Shown one piece after another: positions 1-7,968 of a stretch of 64,000 bases of DNA. The DNA is from Ochrobactrum teleogrylli (lineage in GTDB: Bacteria > Pseudomonadota > Alphaproteobacteria > Rhizobiales > Rhizobiaceae): NCBI RefSeq assembly GCF_006376685.1, contig NZ_VEWL01000003.1:124001-188000 (forward strand). The letters are read 5' to 3'. A model generated the notes under the pieces. The model saw only the letters and a list, made by a program, of their open reading frames with translations. It was not told the DNA's origin and did not search any database. The position numbers were made by a program, and so were the translations under genes. The first letter of the stretch is position 1, and each line of letters starts with the position of its first letter.

Positions 1-697
1 TCTTGGCCTTGATGAAACCGCGCGCGGTTTCAACGCCGGTCACACGGCCAGAAGCATCACGACGGATCGATAGAACCGGGCAATTCTGGATGATATCCAC
101 GCCGCGTTGGGTCGCGCCGCGCGCATAGCCCCAGGCCACCGCATCATGACGGGCCACGCCGCCGCGACGCTGCAAGGTTGCGCCAACCACCGGATAGCGG
201 GCATTGGGCGAAATATCGAGCGGCGGGCAATATTCTTTGGCTTCTTCTTTCGACAGCCATTCATTGTCGATGCCGTTGAGGCGGTTGGCATGGATATGGC
301 GCTTGAAGCTCTGCACATCATGCACCGTATGCGCCAGCATCATGACGCCGCGCTGTGAGAACATAACGTTGTAGTTGAGGTCCTGACTGAGCCCCTCCCA
401 CAGCTTCACCGCATGTTCGTAGAGATGCGCGCTCTCGTCATAGAGATAGTTGGAGCGAATGATGGTGGTGTTGCGCCCCGTATTGCCACCGCCGAGCCAG
501 CCCTTTTCGATCACGGCGACATTGGTGATGCCGTGTTCCTTGGCCAGATAATAGGCGGCACCCAGACCATGACCGCCCGCGCCGACGATGATCACATCAT
601 ACTCGGCCTTGGGTTCGGCATTGGGCCATTGCGGGTCCCAGTTCTTGTTACCGGAAAGCGCGTTTTTGATAATAGAAGCTGCAGAAAAGCGGGACAT
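1..697 (-). CDS. soxB: Sarcosine oxidase beta subunit, 5' part (cut by window edge)
   Basis: Encodes the first 232 residues of an FAD-dependent subunit that would demethylate sarcosine to glycine within the heterotetrameric sarcosine oxidase. The N-terminus reads [14 protein letters not shown], followed near residue 38 by the dinucleotide-binding glycines [14 protein letters not shown] and then [10 protein letters not shown], which is typical of SoxB. The ATG at 697 is preceded by a GGTGG ribosome site. The rest of the gene, and probably soxD, soxA and soxG, lie left of position 1. It is divergent from the osmoprotectant importer at 992. A related dimethylglycine or D-amino-acid oxidase is possible but less likely given the N-terminus. 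Confidence 0.85.
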   Translation of the reverse strand, partial: MSRFSAASIIKNALSGNKNWDPQWPNAEPKAEYDVIIVGAGGHGLGAAYYLAKEHGITNVAVIEKGWLGGGNTGRNTTIIRSNYLYDESAHLYEHAVKLWEGLSQDLNYNVMFSQRGVMMLAHTVHDVQSFKRHIHANRLNGIDNEWLSKEEAKEYCPPLDISPNARYPVVGATLQRRGGVARHDAVAWGYARGATQRGVDIIQNCPVLSIRRDASGRVTGVETARGFIKAK

Positions 698-887
698 GAA
701 CAACCACCAGTTTCGCGGCTGCAAGCACCCTGACGGCACATGCGAAGCCTTTGATGATATTTCTATTGTGTCCTGTGAAAACCCGACAGCAGGCTTGCGT
801 CAAAAGACGCCATAAATACGACATGCGCACCATTTCGCGACATGACGCCCCGCGCAATAACGATGGCTTTTTGCCTGCCCGCCAGTC

Positions 888-911
888 CTCCTGACAGACA
901 GCTGTCAGGAG
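888..911. promoter_or_regulatory. Perfect 10-bp inverted repeat between divergent genes
   Basis: CTCCTGACAG and CTGTCAGGAG flank a 4-base spacer. The element lies between soxB (start 697) and the importer gene (start 992), about 35 bases upstream of a TATAGT (948-953) that could be a -10 box. There is no T-run on either side, so an operator is more likely than a terminator. The regulator is unknown. Confidence 0.45.
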
Positions 912-991
912 CCGGTTCCACCCAAGGTTTCCTTTTTGCGGTCGCGCTATAGTTTATCATGAACACAATTAAGCAATATGGGACGAGGAAA

Positions 992-1921
992 ATGTCATAC
1001 CGAGGTCTTCTGAAGGGCGCAGCCATCGCAGTCACCCTGATTGCGGGCGCGACGGGACTTTCAAATCCAGCACAATCACAGGTTGTCGTTTCATCCAAGA
1101 TCGATACGGAAGGCGGCGTGCTGGGCAACATCATTCTCGCCATGCTCAACGCCAACGGCATTCAGACGACCGACCGTATTCAGCTCGGCGCGACGCCGGT
1201 GGTGCGCAAGGCAATCGTGGCCGGTGAGATCGATATTTACCCCGAATATACCGGCAATGCGGCCTTCTTCTTCAACAAGGCAGACGATCCGCTCTGGAAA
1301 GACCCGGCCAAGGCGTTTGAGACGGCAAAGAAGCTCGATTACGACGCCAACAAGATTGTCTGGCTGTCGCCTTCGCCCGCCAACAACACCTGGGGCATTG
1401 CACTGCGCAAGGATGTGGCGGACGAAAACAAGCTCGCCAGTCTCAGCGATTTCGGCAAATATGCTTCTGGCGGCGGCAAGGTCATTCTGGCCGCCTCGTC
1501 GGAATTCGTGAATTCGGCTGCCGCCCTGCCCGCCTTCCAGACCGCCTATGGCTTCGCGCTGAAGCAGGATCAGCTGATCACTTTGTCCGGTGGCGATACG
1601 GCTGCGACCATTGCCGCCGCCGCCAACCAGACCAATGGCGCGAACGCGGCCATGGTCTACGGCACCGATGGCGGCATCGCCCCATCCGGGCTGGTGGTGC
1701 TGGAAGATGACAAGCATGTGCAGCCCGTGTATCAGCCCGCACCCATCATCCGCGAGGACGTGCTGAAAAAGAACCCGAAGATCGAAGAACTGCTGAAGCC
1801 GGTTTTCGCAAAGCTCGACCTGACCACGCTGCAGGAACTGAACGGTCGCGTGCAGTTGGGCGGTGAACCGGCCAAGGCGGTCGCCGAAGACTTCCTGAAG
1901 AAGAACGGCTTTTTGAAATAG
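992..1921 (+). CDS. yehZ: Osmoprotectant ABC transporter, periplasmic substrate-binding protein (YehZ/OsmF type)
   Basis: Binds glycine betaine, choline or a similar quaternary ammonium compound for the importer encoded downstream. The 309-residue product begins with a cleavable signal peptide (MSYRGLLKGAAIAVTLIAGA, cleavage near SQ-VVVSSK) and continues with the OpuC-type fold, including IDIYPEYTGNA near residue 82. The start at 992 is chosen because GAGGA sits just upstream and the signal peptide then begins directly; an in-frame ATG at 959 would add 11 polar residues and lacks a ribosome site. It is the first gene of a four-gene set in the order binding protein, permease, ATPase, permease, as in E. 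coli yeh. The exact substrate cannot be read from the sequence. Confidence 0.85.
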   Translation: MSYRGLLKGAAIAVTLIAGATGLSNPAQSQVVVSSKIDTEGGVLGNIILAMLNANGIQTTDRIQLGATPVVRKAIVAGEIDIYPEYTGNAAFFFNKADDPLWKDPAKAFETAKKLDYDANKIVWLSPSPANNTWGIALRKDVADENKLASLSDFGKYASGGGKVILAASSEFVNSAAALPAFQTAYGFALKQDQLITLSGGDTAATIAAAANQTNGANAAMVYGTDGGIAPSGLVVLEDDKHVQPVYQPAPIIREDVLKKNPKIEELLKPVFAKLDLTTLQELNGRVQLGGEPAKAVAEDFLKKNGFLK

Positions 1922-1939
1922 GCGGATAAAGGCGACCCG

Positions 1940-3154
1940 TTGCCGGATAGAATCGCAGTCCCTCATTCCAATTCGGCGAATGCTGAAAAGGCCTCGCATG
2001 GCCTGTTCGGCCATGTCGACAAGCTTGGCTTCGTCATCGCGGTTTTGTCCATTGCCGGGCTGCTGCTGCCCTTTGCCAATTTCCGCGCCAACCGCATCGT
2101 GCAGGGCGAGCCGCGCTTTGTGCTCGACGCCTTGCCGATGGCCGAAGCCTTGTTTTTGCTTGGCATAATGGCAGCGGTCCTGCTTTTTGGCCTCTTCTCG
2201 GCCAAAGCCATGCTGCGGCTTGGCGCAAGCCTTGTCGGCCTTGCCGCCATCCTGATCGCGATCGGGCTTGCGGCAACACATCTTTCACCCGACGGCAATA
2301 ATTATGCCCGCGTTTCACCTGCATCGGGCTTCTGGCTGCTGCTGTTTGCCAGCGGCATTTCGGTTGCCGACGCTCTGGTGCGCTTGCAAGTGCGACCGCT
2401 CATGCGTGTGGGCTTGCTGATACTCGCGGCCCTTCTTCTTTATGCGCTGCTCGCCTCGGGATTTTGGGACAATCTGTCCTTCATGAAGGAATATCTCAGC
2501 CGCGCCGACAGTTTCTGGAACGAAGCCCGCCGTCATGTGGAACTCGCGCTCGGCTCGCTTGTCGCAGCGACGATCATCGGCATTCCGCTTGGCCTCGTCT
2601 GCCACCGTGTGCCACGGCTGCGCGGACTGGTGCTGAACAGCCTCAACATCGTGCAGACCATTCCCTCCATGGCGCTCTTCGGCATTCTGATCGCACCGCT
2701 CGGCTGGCTTGCGGCCAACGCGCCATGGGCGGCAAGCCTCGGCATTCGCGGCATTGGGGCCGCTCCCGCTTTCGTGGCGCTGTTTCTCTATTCGCTGCTG
2801 CCCATCGTCGCCAATACGGTGGCCGGGCTCGCGCAGGTGCCAGCACCGGTCAGCGATGCCGCGCGCGGCATGGGCATGACGCGGCTGCAACGGCTGTTCA
2901 AAACCGAATTTCCACTAGCCTTTCCGGTGATCCTCACCGGCATCCGCATCGTGATGGTGCAGAATATCGGCATGACCACCATTGCCGCCCTGATCGGCGG
3001 CGGCGGTTTCGGCACATTCGTCTTTCAGGGGATCGGGCAAACGGCCATGGATCTGGTGCTGCTCGGCGCGCTGCCGACCGTTCTGCTGGCCTTTGCCGCT
3101 GCCGTCGTGCTCGACGCGGCTATCGAAATGACCGGAAAAGGAACCGCCGCATGA
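1940..3154 (+). CDS. yehY: Osmoprotectant ABC transporter permease (YehY type)
   Basis: Membrane subunit of the importer. The 404-residue protein has about four hydrophobic segments in its first 180 residues, an N-terminal extension typical of YehY, and then the inner-membrane permease domain. The coupling loop is DAARGMGMTRLQRLFKTEFP (near residue 309), the EAA-like motif that contacts the ATPase. The start is TTG at 1940, 18 bases after the stop of the binding protein; no in-frame ATG gives a complete first segment. The stop overlaps the ATPase start as ATGA, so the two are probably translationally coupled. Confidence 0.85.
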   Translation: MPDRIAVPHSNSANAEKASHGLFGHVDKLGFVIAVLSIAGLLLPFANFRANRIVQGEPRFVLDALPMAEALFLLGIMAAVLLFGLFSAKAMLRLGASLVGLAAILIAIGLAATHLSPDGNNYARVSPASGFWLLLFASGISVADALVRLQVRPLMRVGLLILAALLLYALLASGFWDNLSFMKEYLSRADSFWNEARRHVELALGSLVAATIIGIPLGLVCHRVPRLRGLVLNSLNIVQTIPSMALFGILIAPLGWLAANAPWAASLGIRGIGAAPAFVALFLYSLLPIVANTVAGLAQVPAPVSDAARGMGMTRLQRLFKTEFPLAFPVILTGIRIVMVQNIGMTTIAALIGGGGFGTFVFQGIGQTAMDLVLLGALPTVLLAFAAAVVLDAAIEMTGKGTAA

Positions 3155-4089
3155 TCGAGTTCGACCGGATCACCAAACGCTATAACGGTCACGCTGCCGT
3201 CGATGCAGTCAGCTTTTCCGTTGAGCCGCACAGTATCGCGGCCATTGTCGGCACATCCGGTTCAGGCAAGACGACCCTGCTGCGCATGGTCAACCGTCTC
3301 GTCGAGCCGACCGAAGGCGAAATTCGCATCGACGGGCACAGCAATATGGACGAGCCGGGGCACGCCTTGCGGCGGCGGATCGGTTACGTGATCCAGCAGC
3401 ACGGGCTTTTCCCGCATCGCACGGTCGCGGAAAATATCGCCACCGTGCCGGTTCTGCTCGGCTGGACGAAACAGCGTATCGATGCCCGCGTCGATGAACT
3501 GCTCGATTTGTTTCAGCTTGAACCGGCGGATTATCGCGACCGCTATCCGCAGGAACTGTCCGGCGGGCAACAGCAGCGCGTCGGCGTCGCCCGGGCGCTG
3601 GCGGCGGAGCCGAACATATTGCTGATGGATGAACCTTTCGGCGCGCTCGACCCGGTCATCCGTGCCAAGGCGCAGGAAGACCTGAAGGCGATCCAGCGCC
3701 GTTTCGGCACCACGATCCTGCTGGTCACGCATGATATGGAGGAAGCCATTTCGCTTGGCGACCATATTGCGGTGATGGATGACGGCAAGCTTTTGCAATA
3801 TAGCCCGCCTGCGGACATTCTGGCGCGACCCGCGACGGACTTCGTCGAAAGGCTGGTCGGCACCGGCGAACGCCCTTTCCGCCTGCTCTCGCTCACCGAT
3901 CTCAAGACGGTCCTGCAACCGGGTGATGCCAGCGGCGACGCCATGCCGGTTTCCGCCTCGCAACGCGATGCGCTGGCCGAGCTTTTATGGTCGGGTCGCA
4001 ATGCTCTGCCGGTTCTGGACGCAGACGGCAGACCGCTTGGCCGCGTCACACTGGAAAAGCTGTTGCGAAAAGCGGAACGCCCGGCATGA
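3151..4089 (+). CDS. yehX: Osmoprotectant ABC transporter ATPase (YehX/OpuCA type)
   Basis: Hydrolyses ATP to drive the importer. In 312 residues it shows Walker A GTSGSGKTT (near 37), Q-loop IQQHGLFPH, signature LSGGQQQRVGVARAL (near 135), Walker B ILLMDEPFGALDP and the switch histidine in LLVTHDMEEA. The last 60 residues resemble a shortened CBS half-repeat (ALPVLDADGRPLGRVT), a region that senses ionic strength in OpuA-type ATPases; whether it still does so here is uncertain. The ATG at 3151 overlaps the preceding stop, and the stop overlaps the second permease gene. Confidence 0.9.
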   Translation: MIEFDRITKRYNGHAAVDAVSFSVEPHSIAAIVGTSGSGKTTLLRMVNRLVEPTEGEIRIDGHSNMDEPGHALRRRIGYVIQQHGLFPHRTVAENIATVPVLLGWTKQRIDARVDELLDLFQLEPADYRDRYPQELSGGQQQRVGVARALAAEPNILLMDEPFGALDPVIRAKAQEDLKAIQRRFGTTILLVTHDMEEAISLGDHIAVMDDGKLLQYSPPADILARPATDFVERLVGTGERPFRLLSLTDLKTVLQPGDASGDAMPVSASQRDALAELLWSGRNALPVLDADGRPLGRVTLEKLLRKAERPA

Positions 4090-4832
4090 GGCTGTTCATT
4101 TCCATCATTCCACGGCTGGCGCTTCTGGCGATGCTGCTGCTCTTTCTGATGCAGCCGCATCTGTTCGAACCCGTCTTCCGCCCATTGGTCAGCGATGGCG
4201 CGCCCGTCATCTATGACCGCGCCAATCTGATGACGCTGACCTTGCAGCATTTGGGGCTGGTGGCATTGGCGACACTGATATCCACGCTGGTGGCCGTCGC
4301 CATGGCGATCTTCGTCACAAGACGGCAGGGCGCGGAGTTTCTGCCGCTTTCGCGCAGTCTGGTGAATATCGGCCAGACCTTTCCGCCCGTTGCGGTGCTG
4401 GCGCTCGCCGTGCCGATCTTCGGTTTCGGCGACAAGCCGACGCTGATCGCGCTGTTTCTCTATGGGCTGCTGCCGATCTTCGAGAACACGCTGACCGGGC
4501 TCACCACCCTGCCTGCGCCTGTCGTGGAAGCGGCGCGCGGCATGGGCATGACGGGAATGCAGCGTCTGGTCAAAGTGGAAATGCCGCTTGCCATGCCGGT
4601 CATTCTTGCCGGAATAAGGCTATCGGCGGTGATCGGCCTTGCCACCGCCACCATCGGCTCGACAGTGGCCGCCCGGACGCTTGGCGAAGTCATCATCGCC
4701 GGTCTCATCTCCAACAATCTTGCTTTCGTGCTGCAAGGCGGCCTTGTCGTCGCGGCGCTGGCCATTTTGATCTTCGACGGATTTCAGGCCCTTGAACATT
4801 ATCTCATGAAACAGGCCGGAACCGACGCCTGA
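4086..4832 (+). CDS. yehW: Osmoprotectant ABC transporter permease (YehW type)
   Basis: Second membrane subunit, 248 residues, with about six hydrophobic segments. The EAA loop reads EAARGMGMTGMQRLVKVEMP (near residue 150), very like the loop in the first permease, so the transporter is probably a heterodimeric YehY/YehW channel. The ATG at 4086 overlaps the ATPase stop (ATGA). It is the last gene of the operon. No hairpin follows directly; the next gene, hmrR, begins 74 bases later with its own ribosome site. Confidence 0.85.
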   Translation: MRLFISIIPRLALLAMLLLFLMQPHLFEPVFRPLVSDGAPVIYDRANLMTLTLQHLGLVALATLISTLVAVAMAIFVTRRQGAEFLPLSRSLVNIGQTFPPVAVLALAVPIFGFGDKPTLIALFLYGLLPIFENTLTGLTTLPAPVVEAARGMGMTGMQRLVKVEMPLAMPVILAGIRLSAVIGLATATIGSTVAARTLGEVIIAGLISNNLAFVLQGGLVVAALAILIFDGFQALEHYLMKQAGTDA

Positions 4833-4906
4833 ACCGCACCAGCCCCCTTTGAATAGCCGCATTGCATTCCTATATCGTCGTAAATGACCATTGGATGAGG
4901 AACGGA

Positions 4907-5356
4907 ATGAATATCGGGCAGGCAGCCACAGCATCGGGCATATCGGCGAAGATGATCCGCCATTATGAAACCATCGGGCTTATCGAGGCTGCCGAACGCA
5001 CAGGTTCCGGCTATCGCGTCTACACGCAAAAAGATGTCGAGACGCTGCGCTTCATCCGTCGCAGCCGCGATCTCGGTTTTCAGGTCGAGCAGATCAAGGA
5101 ACTTCTGGCGCTCTGGCGTGATCGCAACCGCGCTTCTTCCGATGTGAAGAAAGTTGCGCTCGTCCATGTCGAGGAACTGGAAGCCAAAATGCTGCAGCTG
5201 CAGGAAATGGCCGATACGCTGCGCCATCTGGCGCAAAACTGCCATGGCGATAACCGTCCCGACTGCCCGATCATCCACCAGCTCGCGGCAAACGTCGCCG
5301 AGCCGCGCAAACGTCCTGCCGCGCGCAAGGGCGAATTGCTGCACAGCAAGGTCTGA
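4907..5356 (+). CDS. hmrR: Copper-responsive MerR-family activator (HmrR/CueR)
   Basis: DNA-binding activator that senses Cu(I) and turns on copper efflux. The 149-residue protein starts with the winged-helix domain (MNIGQAATASGISAKMIRHYE), has a dimerisation helix, and ends with the metal loop NCHGDNRPDCPI (near residues 111-122), whose two cysteines are the CueR-type Cu(I) ligands. The ATG at 4907 has GAGGA ahead of it; a longer reading frame from 4862 would add 15 residues that MerR proteins lack. A matching operator with a 19-bp spacer lies before copA at 10572-10602. The gene converges with gcd and shares a terminator with it. Confidence 0.9.
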   Translation: MNIGQAATASGISAKMIRHYETIGLIEAAERTGSGYRVYTQKDVETLRFIRRSRDLGFQVEQIKELLALWRDRNRASSDVKKVALVHVEELEAKMLQLQEMADTLRHLAQNCHGDNRPDCPIIHQLAANVAEPRKRPAARKGELLHSKV

Positions 5357-5376
5357 CCAACCCACATATTCAGAAG

Positions 5377-5405
5377 AAAACGCCGGGATTTCTCCCGGCG
5401 TTTTT
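5377..5405. terminator. Bidirectional rho-independent terminator between hmrR and gcd
   Basis: An 8-bp stem (CGCCGGGA with TCCCGGCG, loop TTTC, 5381-5400) has an A-rich left flank and a T-run on the right, so it can end transcripts arriving from both convergent genes. Confidence 0.85.
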
Positions 5406-5425
5406 GTTGCAACTTCCGTTGGGAG

Positions 5426-7735
5426 TTAGCTCTTCGGCAGCGTATAGGCGATAACGTAATCGCCCGGCTTGGTGCCGATCGAGCCATGACCACCGGCCAC
5501 CATCAGCACGAATTGCTGATCGCCGACCGTGTAGGACATTGGTGTCGCCTGTCCGCCCGCGGGCAGACGTGCTTCCCACAGAACCTTGCCATTTGTCAGG
5601 TCATAGGCGCGCAGATAGTTGTCCACGGCGGCACCGAGGAAGGCAACGCCGCCTGCCGTGATCATCGGTCCGCCTATGCCCGGTACGCCGACTTTCAGCG
5701 GCAGCGGAACCGGCGCCATATCGCGGATGGTGCCGTTGCGATGCTTGTAGACGGTCTTGCCGGTGCGCAGATCGACGCCCGTGACATAGCCCCATGGCGG
5801 GGTCTGGCACGGAATGCCGAGCGGGCCGAGGAACGGTCCCATGAAGACGCCATAAGGCGCGCCGTCATTGCGGTTCAGGCCCTGTTCGCTGCCCTTCTCA
5901 TCCTGTCCCTTCGGTGGAATTTCCGAACGCGGGACAAGGCGCGAGGTGAAGGCCAGATAGGTCGGCATGCCGAACATGACCTGACGCACCGGATCGACCG
6001 CCACACTGCCCCAGTTGAAGACGCCGAAATTGCCCGGATAGACAATGGTGCCCTTCAGCGAAGGTGGCGTGTAGCGGCCTTCATAGGCAAGCTGGTGGAA
6101 CTTGATGCGGCAGGCCAGTTGATCGAACATCGTCACACCCCACATGTCGCTTTCACGCAATGCAGGCGGGCTGAAGGTCAGATCGGAGATCGGCTGCGTC
6201 GGCGACGAATGATCTTCCGGGATAGTGCCGGTCGGAGCCGGGATTTCCTTGACCGGAATGATCGGCTCGCCGGTGCGGCGGTCGAGCACATAGAGGTCAC
6301 CCTGCTTGGTCGGGCCGACCAGCGCAGGCGTGCCATTGATATCGAGCAGCACCGGCTGCGCCGGAACGTCCATGTCCCACAGATCATGGTGGACCGTCTG
6401 GCGCACCCACTTCACCTGACCCGTATTCACATCGAGCGCGACGATGGAGGAGGAATATTTCTCCACATTTTCGCTGCGCCCCATGCCGAGCTGGTCAGGC
6501 ACCTGATTGCCGAGCGGCACGAAGATCAGGCCGAGCTTTTCGTCCACGCTGGACACCGACCAGCTATTGGGCGAATTCGTGGTGTAGAACTGGCCTTCCG
6601 GCAGCGGTGTCGTGACGTCCGGATTACCCGAATCCCAGTTCCAGATAAGCTGGCCCGTGCGGATATCGAAGGCGCGGATGACGCCCGACTGCTCTTCCGT
6701 CGAATAGTTGTCGTTGACGGCGCCGCCGACAATGATCTTGTCGCCAACAACAGCAGGAGGCGAGGTCGAGTAATAATAACCGGCCGGGTTATATTTCATG
6801 CCATGGCCGAGATCGAGCGTACCGCCATTGGCGAAATCGGTGCAGATCTCACCGGTCGCCGTGTCGAGCGCGATCAGACGCGCATCCGAGGTCGGCAGAT
6901 ACACGCGTTCTGTACATTTCGCGCCAGCCGTTGCATTGGTGTCCTTCCAGTAGCTCACGCCACGGCAGGTCTGGTGCTGGCGGTCGGTGTTGAAGCCGAC
7001 CTTCGGGTCGAACTTCCACTTTTCCTTGCCGGTCGCGGCGTCGAGCGCAATCGCCCAGTTATGCGGCGTGCAGAGATAAAGCGAATCGCCGATCTTCAGC
7101 GGCGTCACCTGATAGGTGGTTTCGCCAACATCCTGCGGCTGCTTCACGTCGCCGGTCTGGTACTGCCAGGCCACCTGCAATTTGGAGACATTGTCAGGCG
7201 TGATCTGCGCCAGCGGCGAATAACGCTGGCCGTAAGGCGTGCGGCCATATTGGTGCCATTCGCCTTCCGGCACATTGCCGCCGAGGTCCGGCGTCGCCGC
7301 AACCTTCTCTGTCGGCAGGTCGCCGGAAATATTGTACGGGTCCTGCGTCATGGAATAGCCAGCAATGGCAAGCGCGATGACGCTCGCGACCGTCAGCGGC
7401 AGCCCGCCGCCGCCCTTGCCACTATTGAGCGGCTTTCTGATCCAAGGGGTCAAAAGCCACAGGCCGAGCAGCACGATAATGCCGCCACGCGCGCCAAGCT
7501 GCCACCAGTCGAAACCGACTTCATAGACGGCCCAGCCCAACGAACCGAGCACGATCAGCGCATAGAGCCACAGGGCCGAAGCGCTTCTTTTGAAGAGAAG
7601 AGCGCCTGTCAGCAAAAAGCCGACAGCCGCAACGATATAGTACCAGCTGCCCCCCAGGGTGATCAGCTCGATACCGCCCCAGCCGAGCGCAAGCCCGACC
7701 AGCAGAAGGACGATGGAGGTCAAGGAAATCAGCAA
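5426..7735 (-). CDS. gcd: Membrane-bound PQQ-dependent glucose dehydrogenase
   Basis: Oxidises glucose (or another aldose) to the lactone in the periplasm and passes electrons to ubiquinone. The 769-residue protein begins with about five membrane helices (residues 1-135), followed by an eight-bladed quinoprotein propeller with repeated tryptophan-docking motifs such as TGKEKWKFDP, TGQLIWNWDS and TGQVKWVR. Length agrees with E. coli Gcd (796). The start is TTG at 7735, preceded by AAGGGG; no in-frame ATG retains the first helix. No PQQ biosynthesis genes occur in the window. It separates hmrR from copA, but nothing in the sequence ties it to copper. Confidence 0.9.
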   Translation of the reverse strand: MLISLTSIVLLLVGLALGWGGIELITLGGSWYYIVAAVGFLLTGALLFKRSASALWLYALIVLGSLGWAVYEVGFDWWQLGARGGIIVLLGLWLLTPWIRKPLNSGKGGGGLPLTVASVIALAIAGYSMTQDPYNISGDLPTEKVAATPDLGGNVPEGEWHQYGRTPYGQRYSPLAQITPDNVSKLQVAWQYQTGDVKQPQDVGETTYQVTPLKIGDSLYLCTPHNWAIALDAATGKEKWKFDPKVGFNTDRQHQTCRGVSYWKDTNATAGAKCTERVYLPTSDARLIALDTATGEICTDFANGGTLDLGHGMKYNPAGYYYSTSPPAVVGDKIIVGGAVNDNYSTEEQSGVIRAFDIRTGQLIWNWDSGNPDVTTPLPEGQFYTTNSPNSWSVSSVDEKLGLIFVPLGNQVPDQLGMGRSENVEKYSSSIVALDVNTGQVKWVRQTVHHDLWDMDVPAQPVLLDINGTPALVGPTKQGDLYVLDRRTGEPIIPVKEIPAPTGTIPEDHSSPTQPISDLTFSPPALRESDMWGVTMFDQLACRIKFHQLAYEGRYTPPSLKGTIVYPGNFGVFNWGSVAVDPVRQVMFGMPTYLAFTSRLVPRSEIPPKGQDEKGSEQGLNRNDGAPYGVFMGPFLGPLGIPCQTPPWGYVTGVDLRTGKTVYKHRNGTIRDMAPVPLPLKVGVPGIGGPMITAGGVAFLGAAVDNYLRAYDLTNGKVLWEARLPAGGQATPMSYTVGDQQFVLMVAGGHGSIGTKPGDYVIAYTLPKS

Positions 7736-7908
7736 AATATTACCCCTTCAAGTGTGACTGCAGACCCGCCGTGCCTGAGCCGAAACGCACGGAACACATC
7801 GAATGCGAGAAGTCCTGATGGGTGGGAGCGCCGCTGCGTTTCAGACGCCGCGACACTCTCTGCCTGTATTAAACATTAGGCAGAAATAAAATAAATCCAG
7901 AGGAAATG

Positions 7909-7937
7909 AAAAAAGGCGACTCGTGAGAGCCGCCTTT
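7909..7937 (-). terminator. Terminator downstream of copA
   Basis: On the minus strand a hairpin of about 11 bp with one mismatch (AAAGGCGACTC pairing with GAGCCGCCTTT) is followed by six T residues. Confidence 0.7.
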
Positions 7938-7968
7938 GCTTGGGAGTTAGTTTGAATTGCGGTTTTGG

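Noticed and set aside
5486-7879. 797-codon open frame on the plus strand opposite gcd
   Set aside because: It is the mirror of a well-conserved gene; its translation is rich in Arg, His and Gln without motifs, as expected from GC-rich antisense frames.
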